Below are positions 17,019-26,805 of a stretch of 64,000 nt of DNA, piece after piece. Under the pieces are notes generated by a model. The model did not search any database. It worked only from the letters and a program-made list of their open reading frames with translations, and was not told the DNA's origin. The stretch lies in contig OZ271839.1 in NCBI GenBank assembly GCA_965601825.1, positions 1,488,001 to 1,552,000 of the forward strand, read 5' to 3'. The stretch's first letter is position 1; every line of letters begins with the position of its first letter. The DNA comes from HXMU1420-13 sp965601825 (lineage in GTDB: Bacteria > Bacteroidota > Rhodothermia > Balneolales > Balneolaceae). Made by a program: the position numbers and the translations under genes.

Positions 17019-19168
17019 ACTAACTCGGTCTCTTCAGTTATTGGCTGTTGGTTAGTTTCGGATTGAGTTGGTTCAATCACTCGCTCCGGCGCTTGAATCG
17101 TTAAACGATCAAAAGTCTTGAACTGAATGTCTTGGCTGATGTCGTTATACGATAACACATTTATATCTGGCAAAATTGGTGCCAAGAACTCGAAAAGTGT
17201 AAAGCGTAAAATTGGTGAAGTAAGTAAAACTGGTTCAAAACCTTTGCGAACCATGTTTGTAAATGTCTTTGAAGAAGACTGATATAGGCGCTCTACAGTT
17301 TCAGGAGTTAATCCAAGTGTATTACTGTTTAAAGTGCCTTGTTGCGCCTGAGAGATCAAATGTGACTCTAACTGAGGCTCTAGCATTACAACAACTACTT
17401 CACCTTCCGGTGTTACAAATTGCCGTGTAATCGTTTCAGATAAAGCAGCGCGGCAATACTCATTCAATACATCTGTATTGTTGGTTTGATGGCAATAATC
17501 TGCAAGTGTTTCTAAAATGGTGATGAGATCCCGAATTGGTACTCTTTCACGTAATAAACGCTTCAATACTTTTTGGATATCACCGATCTTCATTCCATCA
17601 GGTACCAGTTCTTCTACCAATGCCGGTGCTTGCTCTTTTACATTTTCAACTAATTTCTTCACCATTTGGCGATCAATAAGTTTGTGAGCATTTTTCTTTA
17701 GAACTTCCATCAAATGCGTTGTTATAACTGCGCCTGCTTCTATAACAGCCAGACCATATTTTTCCGCTTCTGATTTATTCTTTCCGCTTACCCAAATCGC
17801 ATCCATTCCAAAGGTTGGATCTTTAGTTTCAATTCCCTGGATGTTTGGTTTAAAATCTTCCGGTAATAATGTGAGGAAATAACCTGGAAGCAGTTCGCTT
17901 TCTCCTTGAACCACACCACGCATTTTTATGGTGTAATGATTGGCATCAAGCTGAACGTTATCCCTGATTCGAATGGATGGAATAATGATGCCTAGCTCAG
18001 CCGCTAGCTGCTTCCGAAGCGAAGTCATTCTTTCAAGTAGATCTCCACCCTGGCTTGCTTCAACCATTGGGATCAAACTATACCCAATCTCTAGCTCAAG
18101 AGTATCCATTACCAGGTAATTTTCTACCGGATCATCTTTCTTCTGAACCACTGCTTCAGATTCACTAGCCTCGAGCTCTTCAAGTTCTTTCTTCTCTTCA
18201 GCTCTGAAGTTTTTAAAAGCCATAAAGAACAGAAAACCGGCTATTCCCCAGAATGGCACTACCGGTAAACCTGGCATCATTCCTAAAAACAACACAAACA
18301 CACCTGCAATTACTACCGTTTTTGGGTTTCCTAAAAGCTGATCCGTTAATTCATTACTTAGGTTCCCTTCTGACGCAGCTCGGGATACAATCATACCCGA
18401 AGCGGTCGAAATCAATAGTGCTGGTATCTGTGATACAAGACCATCACCAATTGTCATTAAAGTGTAGGTCGCGGCTGCTTCTCCAATTGGCATTCTAAGC
18501 TGAAGGGTACCTATAATCAGTCCTCCAATAATGTTGATGAATGTGATTAAAAGACCTGCTATTACATCACCACGAACGAATTTAGATGCACCATCCATCG
18601 CTCCATAAAAATCAGCTTCTCTGGCAATTTCTGAACGTCTTGCTTTAGCTTCTTCATCTGTTAATAGACCAGCGGCTAAATCTGCATCGATAGACATTTG
18701 CTTACCAGGCATCGCATCTAATGTAAAACGTGCAGCTACTTCAGCAATACGAGTAGCACCTTTAGTGATTACCACAAAGTTGATAATTACTAAAACTGCG
18801 AAGATAATAATCCCGATCACAAAATTACCCTGAACTATAAATCCACCAAAGGCTTCGATTATATTGCCAGCATAACCTTCACTAAGGATGAGTCGGGTTG
18901 TAGCAACGTTTAAAGAAAGACGAAATAATGTTAGAATTAGAAGCATTCCCGGAAACACAGCAAACTGTAGTGGCTTTAAAGCATAGAAAGCAACAAGTAG
19001 AACAATTAGTGAAAGTGTGATATTCAACGCCAGGAAGAAATCCATTAACTGAGTTGGAAATGGAATGATCATGATGAGAAGTATCATCACAATGCCTGAG
19101 GAAATGAGTACATCCGTCTGGAAAAATGTTCCCTTCAGTTTCTTGGTATCAAATCCTGCAATCTTCAT
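17015..19168 (-). CDS. flhA: Flagellar export gate protein FlhA
   Basis: This 717-residue protein has the eight-helix N-terminal membrane domain, including the conserved FHIPEP-family region (VVITKGATRIAEVAARFTLDAMPGKQMSIDADL), and a large C-terminal cytoplasmic domain that docks export chaperones. FlhA forms the nonameric export gate ring and takes part in proton-driven export. Length is typical (about 690-710). It is 6 bp after flhB and overlaps flhF by 4 bp. Confidence 0.97.
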   Translation of the reverse strand: MKIAGFDTKKLKGTFFQTDVLISSGIVMILLIMIIPFPTQLMDFFLALNITLSLIVLLVAFYALKPLQFAVFPGMLLILTLFRLSLNVATTRLILSEGYAGNIIEAFGGFIVQGNFVIGIIIFAVLVIINFVVITKGATRIAEVAARFTLDAMPGKQMSIDADLAAGLLTDEEAKARRSEIAREADFYGAMDGASKFVRGDVIAGLLITFINIIGGLIIGTLQLRMPIGEAAATYTLMTIGDGLVSQIPALLISTASGMIVSRAASEGNLSNELTDQLLGNPKTVVIAGVFVLFLGMMPGLPVVPFWGIAGFLFFMAFKNFRAEEKKELEELEASESEAVVQKKDDPVENYLVMDTLELEIGYSLIPMVEASQGGDLLERMTSLRKQLAAELGIIIPSIRIRDNVQLDANHYTIKMRGVVQGESELLPGYFLTLLPEDFKPNIQGIETKDPTFGMDAIWVSGKNKSEAEKYGLAVIEAGAVITTHLMEVLKKNAHKLIDRQMVKKLVENVKEQAPALVEELVPDGMKIGDIQKVLKRLLRERVPIRDLITILETLADYCHQTNNTDVLNEYCRAALSETITRQFVTPEGEVVVVMLEPQLESHLISQAQQGTLNSNTLGLTPETVERLYQSSSKTFTNMVRKGFEPVLLTSPILRFTLFEFLAPILPDINVLSYNDISQDIQFKTFDRLTIQAPERVIEPTQSETNQQPITEETELV

Positions 19169-19174
19169 CTACAA

Positions 19175-20251
19175 TTAGATCTTGTGTTTATTTTTTAGCT
19201 TGAAAACATAGGCTAGAATCTCTGCAACGGCTCTATAGAGGTCTTCCGGGATGTAATCGTCTTCCTCTGCAGTTGCAAAGAGTGCTCTCGCCACCGGCTT
19301 ATTTTCTACAATAGGTATGCCATATTCTTTAGCGAGCTCTTTAATCTTTAAAGCCCGTAACCTTTGACCTTTCACCATTACAATAGGAGCACCATTTAAT
19401 TCGGGATCATATTTGAGTGCAACAGCATAGTGAGTCGGGTTTGTAACTACCACATCACTTGCCAATACAGCATGATCCATTCTTTTTTGTTGGATCAATT
19501 TTCGACCAAAGGCTTTTCGTTGACCTTTTACCTGAGGATCTCCTTCCATTTGCTTGTATTCATCTTTCACTTCCTGCTTAGTCATTTTCAGACTCTTTAT
19601 ATATTGGTGCTTTTGGAAGATGGCATCACCTATAGACAAAATTAGTAGTGCGGCAAAGACTTTAACGACGAAGATCAGAATGTGACCACCAATCTCAGCC
19701 ATGCTATATTCGACAGGAGTTACCACATAGCTTACATAGGCATTTACATCATTCTTGATTTGGTAGTAGCCAATAATACCTACGATGCCAAGCTTCATAA
19801 ATCCCTTTACCAGCTCACCCAAACCTTTCGTTGAAAATATTTTCCCCATTCCTTTAATAGGGTCCATCTTGCTTCCTTTGAATTCCATGGCCTTTACTGA
19901 AAAAGCGCCTTTGGTTTGAACCATATTTACGAGGATGGCAACTACTAAAAGCATAAAGCTAGTCGGTAAAACAATTTCGAGACCAAAGTAGAGTGCAGTT
20001 CGTAAATAGCTTTCAGCCTGACTTTGATCGGTGAAGCCCATTCCGGAATTAAAGAAGAAGCTTTCGAATAGGTAAGTGATTCGTTCATAAATCATACCGC
20101 CCACACCGAGAAACATTATTAGAGCGGCTATCATTAATAATACAGAAGAGATCTCCTTACTGGTGCTAATATTCCCTTCCTCACGAGCTTTCTGCAGCCG
20201 CCTCGCCGTGGGTTCTTCGGTTTTTTCCTGATCTGATTTATCACCTGCCAT
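19175..20251 (-). CDS. flhB: Flagellar export switch protein FlhB
   Basis: This 358-residue protein starts with the family's basic N-terminus (SDQEKTEEPTARRLQKAREEGN), has four membrane segments, and carries the autocleavage motif NPTH at residues 271-274 (VVVTNPTHYAVALKY). Cleavage at N|PTH, together with FliK, switches export from hook to filament proteins. It is the first gene of the minus-strand unit and is divergent from flgF. Confidence 0.97.
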   Translation of the reverse strand: MAGDKSDQEKTEEPTARRLQKAREEGNISTSKEISSVLLMIAALIMFLGVGGMIYERITYLFESFFFNSGMGFTDQSQAESYLRTALYFGLEIVLPTSFMLLVVAILVNMVQTKGAFSVKAMEFKGSKMDPIKGMGKIFSTKGLGELVKGFMKLGIVGIIGYYQIKNDVNAYVSYVVTPVEYSMAEIGGHILIFVVKVFAALLILSIGDAIFQKHQYIKSLKMTKQEVKDEYKQMEGDPQVKGQRKAFGRKLIQQKRMDHAVLASDVVVTNPTHYAVALKYDPELNGAPIVMVKGQRLRALKIKELAKEYGIPIVENKPVARALFATAEEDDYIPEDLYRAVAEILAYVFKLKNKHKI

Positions 20252-20322
20252 GCCTGACTGATTTCAAAAACAGTACCACATATAAAAGGAGTAAAAGAAC
20301 CTTTTAAAATGAAATTGAGAGT

Positions 20323-20583
20323 GTGGCTATGCGGAAGTTTTTCCATTCCGGGAAAAAATTTCTGCGAAGGAATTCAACTTATAGTTGGAAGAAGCTCACA
20401 AACTGGAGTGACTTTTTATTGCCTAAAAACGACTTAAATGAGCCTCTAAAGTGTGATTTAGAATCAATGCGAAATTCTATAACCTGTTATGGCATAAAGT
20501 TTGATGTAGCTCAATCGAAACACAATAACCACAAGTTATCGGCACTAAATATCGATGACTTAAATTTTTCCCAGATTTTTTAA
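20323..20583 (+). CDS. Possible small ORF before flgF
   Basis: A GTG-started frame of 86 codons fills much of the 341-bp gap between flhB and flgF and ends 10 bp before flgF. The N-terminus is basic (RKFFHSGKKFLRRN) and two Cys lie in the second half; nothing matches a family I know. The absence of a clear ribosome-binding site and the need for a promoter in this gap make it doubtful. If it is not a gene, the gap holds only the divergent flhB and flgF control regions. Confidence 0.25.
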   Translation: MAMRKFFHSGKKFLRRNSTYSWKKLTNWSDFLLPKNDLNEPLKCDLESMRNSITCYGIKFDVAQSKHNNHKLSALNIDDLNFSQIF

Positions 20584-20592
20584 TCCAAGAAA

Positions 20593-21333
20593 ATGCTAGA
20601 TCGAATTTACATGCAAATGCAGGCGATGCAGGTCCTCCAAAGATCACAGGATGTTACTGCAGATAATCTGGCGAACATCAATACTCCCGGATTTAAAGGG
20701 AATAAGCTGTTCTATCGCATGATGACTGAGAACCTGAATGGAACTGAAATACGAAAAGCAGTTCCAATGAGTCAGGTTAATTTAGATCAGGGCATTCTTG
20801 AACCTACCGGCAACGAGTTTGATGTTGCAATTAATGGTGATGGCTTTTTCAAAGTAAAAGAAGACGACAGAGAGTATTTAACCCGTGATGGTCGATTTTC
20901 GATGAATTCAGATGGAATTCTTGTGAATAGCAATGGTGCACAAGTCATGGGAGAATCTGGCCCAATTCAGCTTTCTGATCTATTTCAAAAGAGTAATGAA
21001 AATGGTGGAGCTAATAGACTCGAGATTTCAAAAGATGGTTCCATTCTAATTAATGGAAATCCAATTGACAAACTGCAGATAGTGAATGTTGATGACCCAT
21101 CTTTATTAGAAAGACAAGGAAATACCTATTTCACAGTAAGAGATGAAATCGAGCTTTCGGATGAAGGAATTGGAATGGTGATGCAAGGATATTTTGAAAA
21201 AGGAAATGTACAGCCGCTTGCTGAAATGGTAGATATGATGAGGAACATGCAAATGTTTGAAACTCAGCAGCGAGCTATGAAAACCACAGATGATATGCTC
21301 TCTCAGGTAACATCACGACTTGGTAGACTATAA
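20593..21333 (+). CDS. flgF: Flagellar proximal rod protein FlgF
   Basis: This 246-residue rod-family protein has the N-terminal motif VLQRSQDVTADNLANINTPGFKGN and the C-terminal helix NVQPLAEMVDMMRNMQMFETQQRAMK. Between them lies the FlgEFG D1-type segment (FDVAINGDGFFKVKEDD). FlgF joins the proximal rod to the distal FlgG rod. It opens the flgF-flgL unit and is followed by flgG after 27 bp. Confidence 0.93.
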   Translation: MLDRIYMQMQAMQVLQRSQDVTADNLANINTPGFKGNKLFYRMMTENLNGTEIRKAVPMSQVNLDQGILEPTGNEFDVAINGDGFFKVKEDDREYLTRDGRFSMNSDGILVNSNGAQVMGESGPIQLSDLFQKSNENGGANRLEISKDGSILINGNPIDKLQIVNVDDPSLLERQGNTYFTVRDEIELSDEGIGMVMQGYFEKGNVQPLAEMVDMMRNMQMFETQQRAMKTTDDMLSQVTSRLGRL

Positions 21334-21360
21334 TGAAATTGATAACAAACCCATAGGACA

Positions 21361-22152
21361 ATGCCAAAAGCATTAAGTACAGCAGCATTGGGCATGAGCG
21401 CCCAACAGCGATCGGTGGATAACATCGCTAACAACCTTGCCAATGTTGGCACCACAGGTTTTAAAAGAAGCACAATAGCTTTTCAAGATCTTTTTTATGA
21501 GAACATTGCGTCATCAAAAATGGGCAGTTCTTCCAGCAGAAGTTCAAGTGATGGTCCGGCATTACAAGTAGGTCATGGTTCCAGAGCTGTAGCTACCATT
21601 AGAAATTTCATGCAAGGATCAGTGGCCGAGACCGGTAACGCTCTAGATCTTGCTATCAGTGGTGATGGATTTTTCCAGGTAGAGATGCCGGATGGTTCTA
21701 CAGCATATACTCGTGATGGTAACTTTAGTCGAGATGCTACAGGATTACTAGTTAATAATTCTGGATTACCAATTGCAGGACAAATTGAAGTTCCAACGGA
21801 TGCATTATCAATAAGTATTTCAGCAGATGGAACAGTTACAGCACGCTTAAGCGATAATAGCGCAGTTGATATTGGTCAGCTAGAATTAGCAAAATTTGCC
21901 AACAATGGTGGTCTTGAAGCCATTGGTGATAACCTTTACATAGAGACTGAAGCATCTGGACTAGCTTTCTTTGGAACTCCAGGTGATGAAGGATTTGGAG
22001 TTGTTCGACAGGGATATTTAGAGCAATCAAATGTTGACATCGTGACTGAAATGGTACGATTAATTGAAGCTCAACGTGCTTATGAGACCAACTCAAAGAT
22101 GGTTCAAACAGCAGAAGATATGATGTCTGTAACCAATGGAATTAAGAGATAA
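21361..22152 (+). CDS. flgG: Flagellar distal rod protein FlgG
   Basis: This 263-residue protein has the rod N-terminus (ALGMSAQQRSVDNIANNLANVGTTGFKRS), the FlgG-specific DLAISGDGFFQVEMPDG, and C-terminal GYLEQSNVDIVTEMVRLIEAQRAYE, characteristic of FlgG. It builds the distal rod that crosses the P and L rings. flgA begins at the base after its stop codon. Confidence 0.96.
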   Translation: MPKALSTAALGMSAQQRSVDNIANNLANVGTTGFKRSTIAFQDLFYENIASSKMGSSSSRSSSDGPALQVGHGSRAVATIRNFMQGSVAETGNALDLAISGDGFFQVEMPDGSTAYTRDGNFSRDATGLLVNNSGLPIAGQIEVPTDALSISISADGTVTARLSDNSAVDIGQLELAKFANNGGLEAIGDNLYIETEASGLAFFGTPGDEGFGVVRQGYLEQSNVDIVTEMVRLIEAQRAYETNSKMVQTAEDMMSVTNGIKR

Positions 22153-22851
22153 ATGATCATTAGTGCTTTCATATCGCTGGTTATTTCTTTGCTGTTGATG
22201 AGTCCATCATCAAATGAAGACGCAACTAAAGCAAAGGTGCTAGAGCTGGCTGCTACCAGTTTAGAACAACACCTGGATATGAATGCATTTCAATATGAAT
22301 TATCGCCTCGTTGGATTCCGAGAAGTCTACTTCTGTTAGGACCTGAATCAATTGAATCGGTTTCAGTATTAGGAAATGTTGAACAGTACACTCGATTTAA
22401 TGTAATCCATAAAACAAGAGTAGGACGGAAATCAACAGAAATTCAGCTTCGTATCGATGCTGAACAGTTGGTGGCAGTTGCCCTTGAAAGAATTAAGAGC
22501 AGGGATCACCTCAGTTCAAATCAGTTTGATTTACAGTGGAGATCAGTAAAACTGGGCAGAGATCGATTTGTAACTGATATCGCATTCCTTGAAGGGAAAT
22601 CAATACGAAGAAGTCTATTAGCAGGACAACCAGTGAGAGTTCATGAAATTAGCAGTCCGGTATTAGTATCACCAGGTGATGAGATTTCAATGATTTTTGA
22701 TAATGGGACCATTCAACTAGGATTGAATTGTGAATCCCGACAAAGTGGATCTGTTGGCGAAGAAGTACAGATTTACTGCCAACAAACCAGAAAAAAATAT
22801 ACAGCTAAAGTAATCGGTACAGGAGAAGTACAATGGCTAAGAACAAATTAA
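22153..22851 (+). CDS. flgA: P-ring assembly chaperone FlgA
   Basis: This 232-residue protein has an N-terminal hydrophobic export segment (about 2-16) and a C-terminal SAF/FlgA domain (about 150-230) with SIRRSLLAGQPVRVHEISSPVLVSPGDEI and AKVIGTGEVQW. FlgA is a periplasmic chaperone for FlgI assembly. It abuts flgG and its 3' end overlaps flgH by 19 bp. Placing flgA between flgG and flgH is common outside enterobacteria. Confidence 0.88.
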   Translation: MIISAFISLVISLLLMSPSSNEDATKAKVLELAATSLEQHLDMNAFQYELSPRWIPRSLLLLGPESIESVSVLGNVEQYTRFNVIHKTRVGRKSTEIQLRIDAEQLVAVALERIKSRDHLSSNQFDLQWRSVKLGRDRFVTDIAFLEGKSIRRSLLAGQPVRVHEISSPVLVSPGDEISMIFDNGTIQLGLNCESRQSGSVGEEVQIYCQQTRKKYTAKVIGTGEVQWLRTN

Positions 22852-23465
22852 GAAAGAACCTTTTTGGACTAACTATATTGGGTTTATTATTTATCTCTAG
22901 TGATGTGCTCGCACAATTTTCGTTATACAGCGATGTAAAAGCGAAGAAAGTGGGAGATATAATAACAGTAGTGTTAAGAGAGAATCTTCAAGGGACATCC
23001 ACTACTGATTCTAAAGTGTCCTCAAATACAAATGGACAGGCTACAGGTTCACTTTCAGGTAATTTTCTTCCTTTCGAGCCTGTATTCGGAAGTGGTGCTT
23101 CAGTGAATTATGGTACAGATCAGAAAAACCTGGCAACTTCGCGTCAGTTGCTAGAGGGATTTGTGAGCGTTCAGATTGTAGAGGTTACCGAACAAGGAGA
23201 TCTGATCGTAGAGGGTAAACGACAGACTGAAATCAATGGCGAAGTTCATGAAATGTCTATCGCTGGAACAGTTCGAGTGAATGATATTGATGGTCGAAAT
23301 CAGGTGCTCTCTTACCGAATTGCGAACGCTGAGATTAGCTACCAAAAAATGGGTGGACTTAAAGACAAAAAAGGCAATCGAGGCATCCTTAAAAAAGTTG
23401 TTTTTGGTGGGATTGGAGCCGGATTAGCTGCAGCAGCCATTTTAAGAAGTAACACAAGCAATTAG
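22833..23465 (+). CDS. flgH: Flagellar L-ring protein FlgH, without lipobox
   Basis: This 210-residue protein has a signal peptide ending near LAQ (LFISSDVLAQFSLYSDVKAKKVGDIITVVL) and the FlgH core (SVQIVEVTEQGDLIVEGKRQTEINGE, LSYRIANAEISY). FlgH forms the outer-membrane L ring and is normally a lipoprotein; here there is no cysteine anywhere in the protein, so lipidation is impossible. The C-terminus is a Gly/Ala/Val-rich hydrophobic stretch (residues about 189-205) unlike typical FlgH tails and might help membrane contact. flgI starts 4 bp later. Confidence 0.92.
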   Translation: MAKNKLRKNLFGLTILGLLFISSDVLAQFSLYSDVKAKKVGDIITVVLRENLQGTSTTDSKVSSNTNGQATGSLSGNFLPFEPVFGSGASVNYGTDQKNLATSRQLLEGFVSVQIVEVTEQGDLIVEGKRQTEINGEVHEMSIAGTVRVNDIDGRNQVLSYRIANAEISYQKMGGLKDKKGNRGILKKVVFGGIGAGLAAAAILRSNTSN

Positions 23466-23469
23466 AAAA

Positions 23470-24603
23470 GTGATTAAAAATAAGACATCATATTCTATAC
23501 TAATCCTTGTACTAATAGCATTTGGGTTTAGTACAACCGGATGGTCTCAATCAAGACTTTCTGACCTTGTTGAAATTCAGAATACTTCAGGTAAAGAACT
23601 TATTGGATACGGTTTAGTTACCGGTCTGGATAGAACGGGTGATCGTTCGTCAAGTAGTCGAGGAGCTGTGTTTACGATTCAATCGATTTCAAATATGCTT
23701 GAAAACTTTGGGATTACGGTAGATGCAGAACGCCTCAGAACCCGAAATGTCGCTGCAGTAATGGTTACTGCAAAATTGAGTCCTTATCACGCGGCTGGTA
23801 GTAATATTGATGTAACGGTCTCATCTCTTGGTGATGCAAGTAGCTTATCAGGTGGAGTTTTACTTCAAACCCCTTTATTCGATCCTAGCACAGAACAAGT
23901 CTACGCCAAAGCACAGGGTTCACTAATTGTAGGCGGAATAACTGCCGAAGTTCAAGGATCTAGAGTAAGTCAGAATCAAACCCTTACTGCAACCATTCCA
24001 AGTGGAGCAATGGTCGAACAAAATGAAGAGTATCAGTTAAACACAGAGGAACCACTGGGTTTGGTTCTTCGCGATCCAAATTTTGCTAATGCCAGAAGTA
24101 TTGTTGAAGTGATCAATGCCACATTCAACGAAGAGTTGGCAATGATGCAACATCCCGGGCTGGTAAAAGTGACCTGGCCAAATGCATTCCAGGATCAAGG
24201 TGCTATGAATGTGTTCACCAGCATTATTCTGGAGCAAGAAATTGAAGTGGAATCAGTGGCTCGAGTAGTTATTAATGAGCGTACAGGTACAATTGTAGCA
24301 GGTGGAGATGTAGTAATAGATGATGTAATGATCTCCCACGGAAGTATTCAGGTAAGAACTCAGAATACACCTTTGGTAAGTCAGCCCCCTGCATTAAGTG
24401 GTGGATCTACTATTCTCACTGATGTAAATCAGGCCGGTATAAATGAGTCACCTGCTCAAACAATTGTTTTGGAACCACAAACAAATGTTCAGGATTTAGC
24501 AGCAGCATTAAATGCACTTGGTCTTAGTCCAAGAGATATCATTTCCATTTTCCAAGCATTGAACAGAGCCGGTGCTTTACGTGGAAAGCTTATAGTGATG
24601 TAA
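23470..24603 (+). CDS. flgI: Flagellar P-ring protein FlgI
   Basis: This 377-residue protein starts at GTG, has a signal peptide (LILVLIAFGFSTTGWSQ), and the FlgI hallmarks LIGYGLVTGLDRTGDRSSS, VAAVMVTAKLSPYHAAGSNIDVTVSSLGDASSLSGG and the C-terminal ALNALGLSPRDIISIFQALNRAGAL. FlgI forms the periplasmic P ring around the rod. Length is standard (about 365-375). Confidence 0.97.
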   Translation: MIKNKTSYSILILVLIAFGFSTTGWSQSRLSDLVEIQNTSGKELIGYGLVTGLDRTGDRSSSSRGAVFTIQSISNMLENFGITVDAERLRTRNVAAVMVTAKLSPYHAAGSNIDVTVSSLGDASSLSGGVLLQTPLFDPSTEQVYAKAQGSLIVGGITAEVQGSRVSQNQTLTATIPSGAMVEQNEEYQLNTEEPLGLVLRDPNFANARSIVEVINATFNEELAMMQHPGLVKVTWPNAFQDQGAMNVFTSIILEQEIEVESVARVVINERTGTIVAGGDVVIDDVMISHGSIQVRTQNTPLVSQPPALSGGSTILTDVNQAGINESPAQTIVLEPQTNVQDLAAALNALGLSPRDIISIFQALNRAGALRGKLIVM

Positions 24604-24612
24604 GGAAGGATT

Positions 24613-24903
24613 ATGAAAGTTGACAATCACATACCCCTTGATCAATCAACTCTATCTGAGTCGCGTAAGCAAATTCGTGAGAAAGAGGACGCTGCAGTTC
24701 AGTTTGAAGAGATTTTTGCAAAACATTTAGTGAAAGAACTCACCAAAGATTCCTTCAAAATTGAGGGTGGAATGATGGGTAATGCAAATAAGATGTACAG
24801 AGAATTTATAACAGATGCGTTGGCCTCTGAATTAGCAAATCAAAGAAAACTTGGTATGGCTGATTTGGTTAGCAAATACTGGAATCAGAATAAAGAAGAG
24901 TAA
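24613..24903 (+). CDS. flgJ: FlgJ-type rod-binding protein, rod domain only
   Basis: This 96-residue protein corresponds to the FlgJ N-terminal rod-capping domain (AAVQFEEIFAKHLVKELTKDSF, MYREFITDALASELANQRKLGMADLV). The C-terminal muramidase domain of enterobacterial FlgJ is absent, as in many other phyla, so peptidoglycan opening would need a separate enzyme. It starts 9 bp after flgI with an AAGGA ribosome-binding site. Confidence 0.9.
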   Translation: MKVDNHIPLDQSTLSESRKQIREKEDAAVQFEEIFAKHLVKELTKDSFKIEGGMMGNANKMYREFITDALASELANQRKLGMADLVSKYWNQNKEE

Positions 24904-24917
24904 TAAATAAATCAGAG

Positions 24918-25433
24918 ATGATGAATACAGATAAAAATATTCCTAAAGAAATATTGGCACTTTCGGAGAAAGTCGAATTGCTACATGAAAGCTCAAATAA
25001 AATGATTGAGGTAATGGAGCGACAAATTGAAGCAATCATTTCATCAAATACTTCAAAAATTGATGAACTCGCAAACCTACATGCAGCACTGACTATTCGT
25101 TACACCGAAAATGAACAGGATTTTATAAACGAACTGAGCTCGATTTTAAATGCGAAGTCTGAGAAAGAGGGAATTAAATTATCAGCTCTGAAAGAACTCT
25201 TCCCTGATTATTCAACTCAGATTGAATACTGGCAAAATATTTTACATGGAAATGTTGAGAAACTGCAGCGTAAGCATCAGCAAATTGTAGAATTACTAGA
25301 GTTTGCGATGTCTAGTAATGCAAAAATGCTAGAGACTTTGTACAACAAAGGCACTGAGAAAAACAAGCACTACAGCGCCACAGGAACAACAAATTCAATA
25401 ATGCCGGGACTGGCAGTAAACCAGCAAGCTTGA
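24918..25433 (+). CDS. flgN: FlgN-like export chaperone for FlgK/FlgL
   Basis: This 171-residue protein is helical throughout with a FlgN-type profile (ALSEKVELLHESSNKMIEVMERQIEAIISSN...IDELANLHAAL) and a flexible Thr/Asn-rich tail. FlgN binds the C-termini of the hook-filament junction proteins before export. The family is weakly conserved; its place directly before flgK (10 bp) and after flgJ supports the name. Confidence 0.75.
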   Translation: MMNTDKNIPKEILALSEKVELLHESSNKMIEVMERQIEAIISSNTSKIDELANLHAALTIRYTENEQDFINELSSILNAKSEKEGIKLSALKELFPDYSTQIEYWQNILHGNVEKLQRKHQQIVELLEFAMSSNAKMLETLYNKGTEKNKHYSATGTTNSIMPGLAVNQQA

Positions 25434-25443
25434 TAAGTATACA

Positions 25444-26802
25444 ATGAACAGGCTGTTCGAAATATCAAAAAGTGGTTTGGCAAGCGCACAACGTTCGCTT
25501 ACCGTTACTTCGAACAATATCGTTAACGCCGATACGAAAGGATACACGCGCCAAAGGGTTGATAAATCACCGATTGGTTTAACGGTTGGATCTACAAATA
25601 TCGGCTTAGGGGTTAATATTTCGACTGCAAATCGACTGCGTAATGATATGAACGATGTTCTGACGAATCAAAAACGTCAGGAATTTGGATACATGAGTTA
25701 CAAAAATCAGGTACTCGAACGTCTTCAGGCAACTATGACAACCGACTCCGGAGGAGATTTGGACGTTCGTATCAGTCGATTATTTGATATGTTTTCTGAA
25801 CTTGCAAATGATCCTCAAGACGTAAGCGTAAGGAATAGTTTAATTTCCGAGACACAACAGCTTACTTCAAAATTCATGAATATTGATCAATCGCTCAGCG
25901 ATACGGGTGAATTGATCGCGGAAACAGCTATTACCACTGTTTCTGATATAAATACACTTCTTAGTGACCTGAAAGCTCTAAACGATTCCATTGTTCAGAG
26001 TAATAATAAAGGTGCTATGGATAGTGCTGCGATGGATATGCGAGTTCAAAAACTCGAAGAGCTAGCAAAGCTAGTTGATTTCACACAATTGAACTCAGAA
26101 TCCGGTGCGGTTCAAATAAGAATAGGGGGCGTTAGGGTTCTTGATGATGAGAAAATTCTTGAACTAAGACCAGAAGTTTCACCTCTTGATAATCAATTCA
26201 ATATTCGAGTAGCGGGTGGCAGTGTTGTCCAAGTAAATGGTGGAGAATTAGGTGCACAGATTGATATGTATGCCGGTGATATTCCTCAACTCAGATCACA
26301 GTTGGATGAAGTTGCCAGCATTTTAGTAAATCAGGTAAATAGTATTCATAGCTCGGGATTTGGTCTAAATGATGCTACTTCAAGAGATTTCTTTGTTACG
26401 GATGGTGATACTGCAGGTACGATTCGGATTAACCCAAGCTTACTGGCTAATCCTGAAAATATCGCGGCAAGTTCTGTTGCCAATGAATCAGGTAATGGTG
26501 ACATCGCAGCTCAAATTGCAGAATTAAGAAATGTAGGTTTAGTAAACGGACGAAAACTAGTAGATCACACAATTGAAGTGATAAGCAATCCAGGTTCTGA
26601 GATTTATTCGCTTTCGTCACAAATGGAAACCAAGGAAGCTGAAATTGCCATGTTGCAAACTCAGCAGGAACGGCAGTCTGGAGTCAATATCGATGAAGAA
26701 CTGGCCAACATGATTCAATTTCAAAATGCGTATCAGGGAGCAGCTCGGGTTATGCAATCTGCTCGAGAGCTTTATGATACTCTATTAGGAATAGTGGCAT
26801 AG
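25444..26802 (+). CDS. flgK: Hook-filament junction protein 1, FlgK
   Basis: This 452-residue protein has the FlgK N-terminus (FEISKSGLASAQRSLTVTSNNIVNADTKGYTRQRV) and C-terminus (SGVNIDEELANMIQFQNAYQGAARVMQSARELYDTLLGIV). FlgK sits between hook and filament. It is shorter than the 547-residue Salmonella protein because the exposed middle is reduced. flgL follows after 3 bp. Confidence 0.95.
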   Translation: MNRLFEISKSGLASAQRSLTVTSNNIVNADTKGYTRQRVDKSPIGLTVGSTNIGLGVNISTANRLRNDMNDVLTNQKRQEFGYMSYKNQVLERLQATMTTDSGGDLDVRISRLFDMFSELANDPQDVSVRNSLISETQQLTSKFMNIDQSLSDTGELIAETAITTVSDINTLLSDLKALNDSIVQSNNKGAMDSAAMDMRVQKLEELAKLVDFTQLNSESGAVQIRIGGVRVLDDEKILELRPEVSPLDNQFNIRVAGGSVVQVNGGELGAQIDMYAGDIPQLRSQLDEVASILVNQVNSIHSSGFGLNDATSRDFFVTDGDTAGTIRINPSLLANPENIAASSVANESGNGDIAAQIAELRNVGLVNGRKLVDHTIEVISNPGSEIYSLSSQMETKEAEIAMLQTQQERQSGVNIDEELANMIQFQNAYQGAARVMQSARELYDTLLGIVA

Positions 26803-26805
26803 ATT

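Noticed and set aside
20134..20346. Minus-strand frame overlapping the flhB start
   Set aside because: It overlaps the certain flhB N-terminus in another frame and has no recognisable product.
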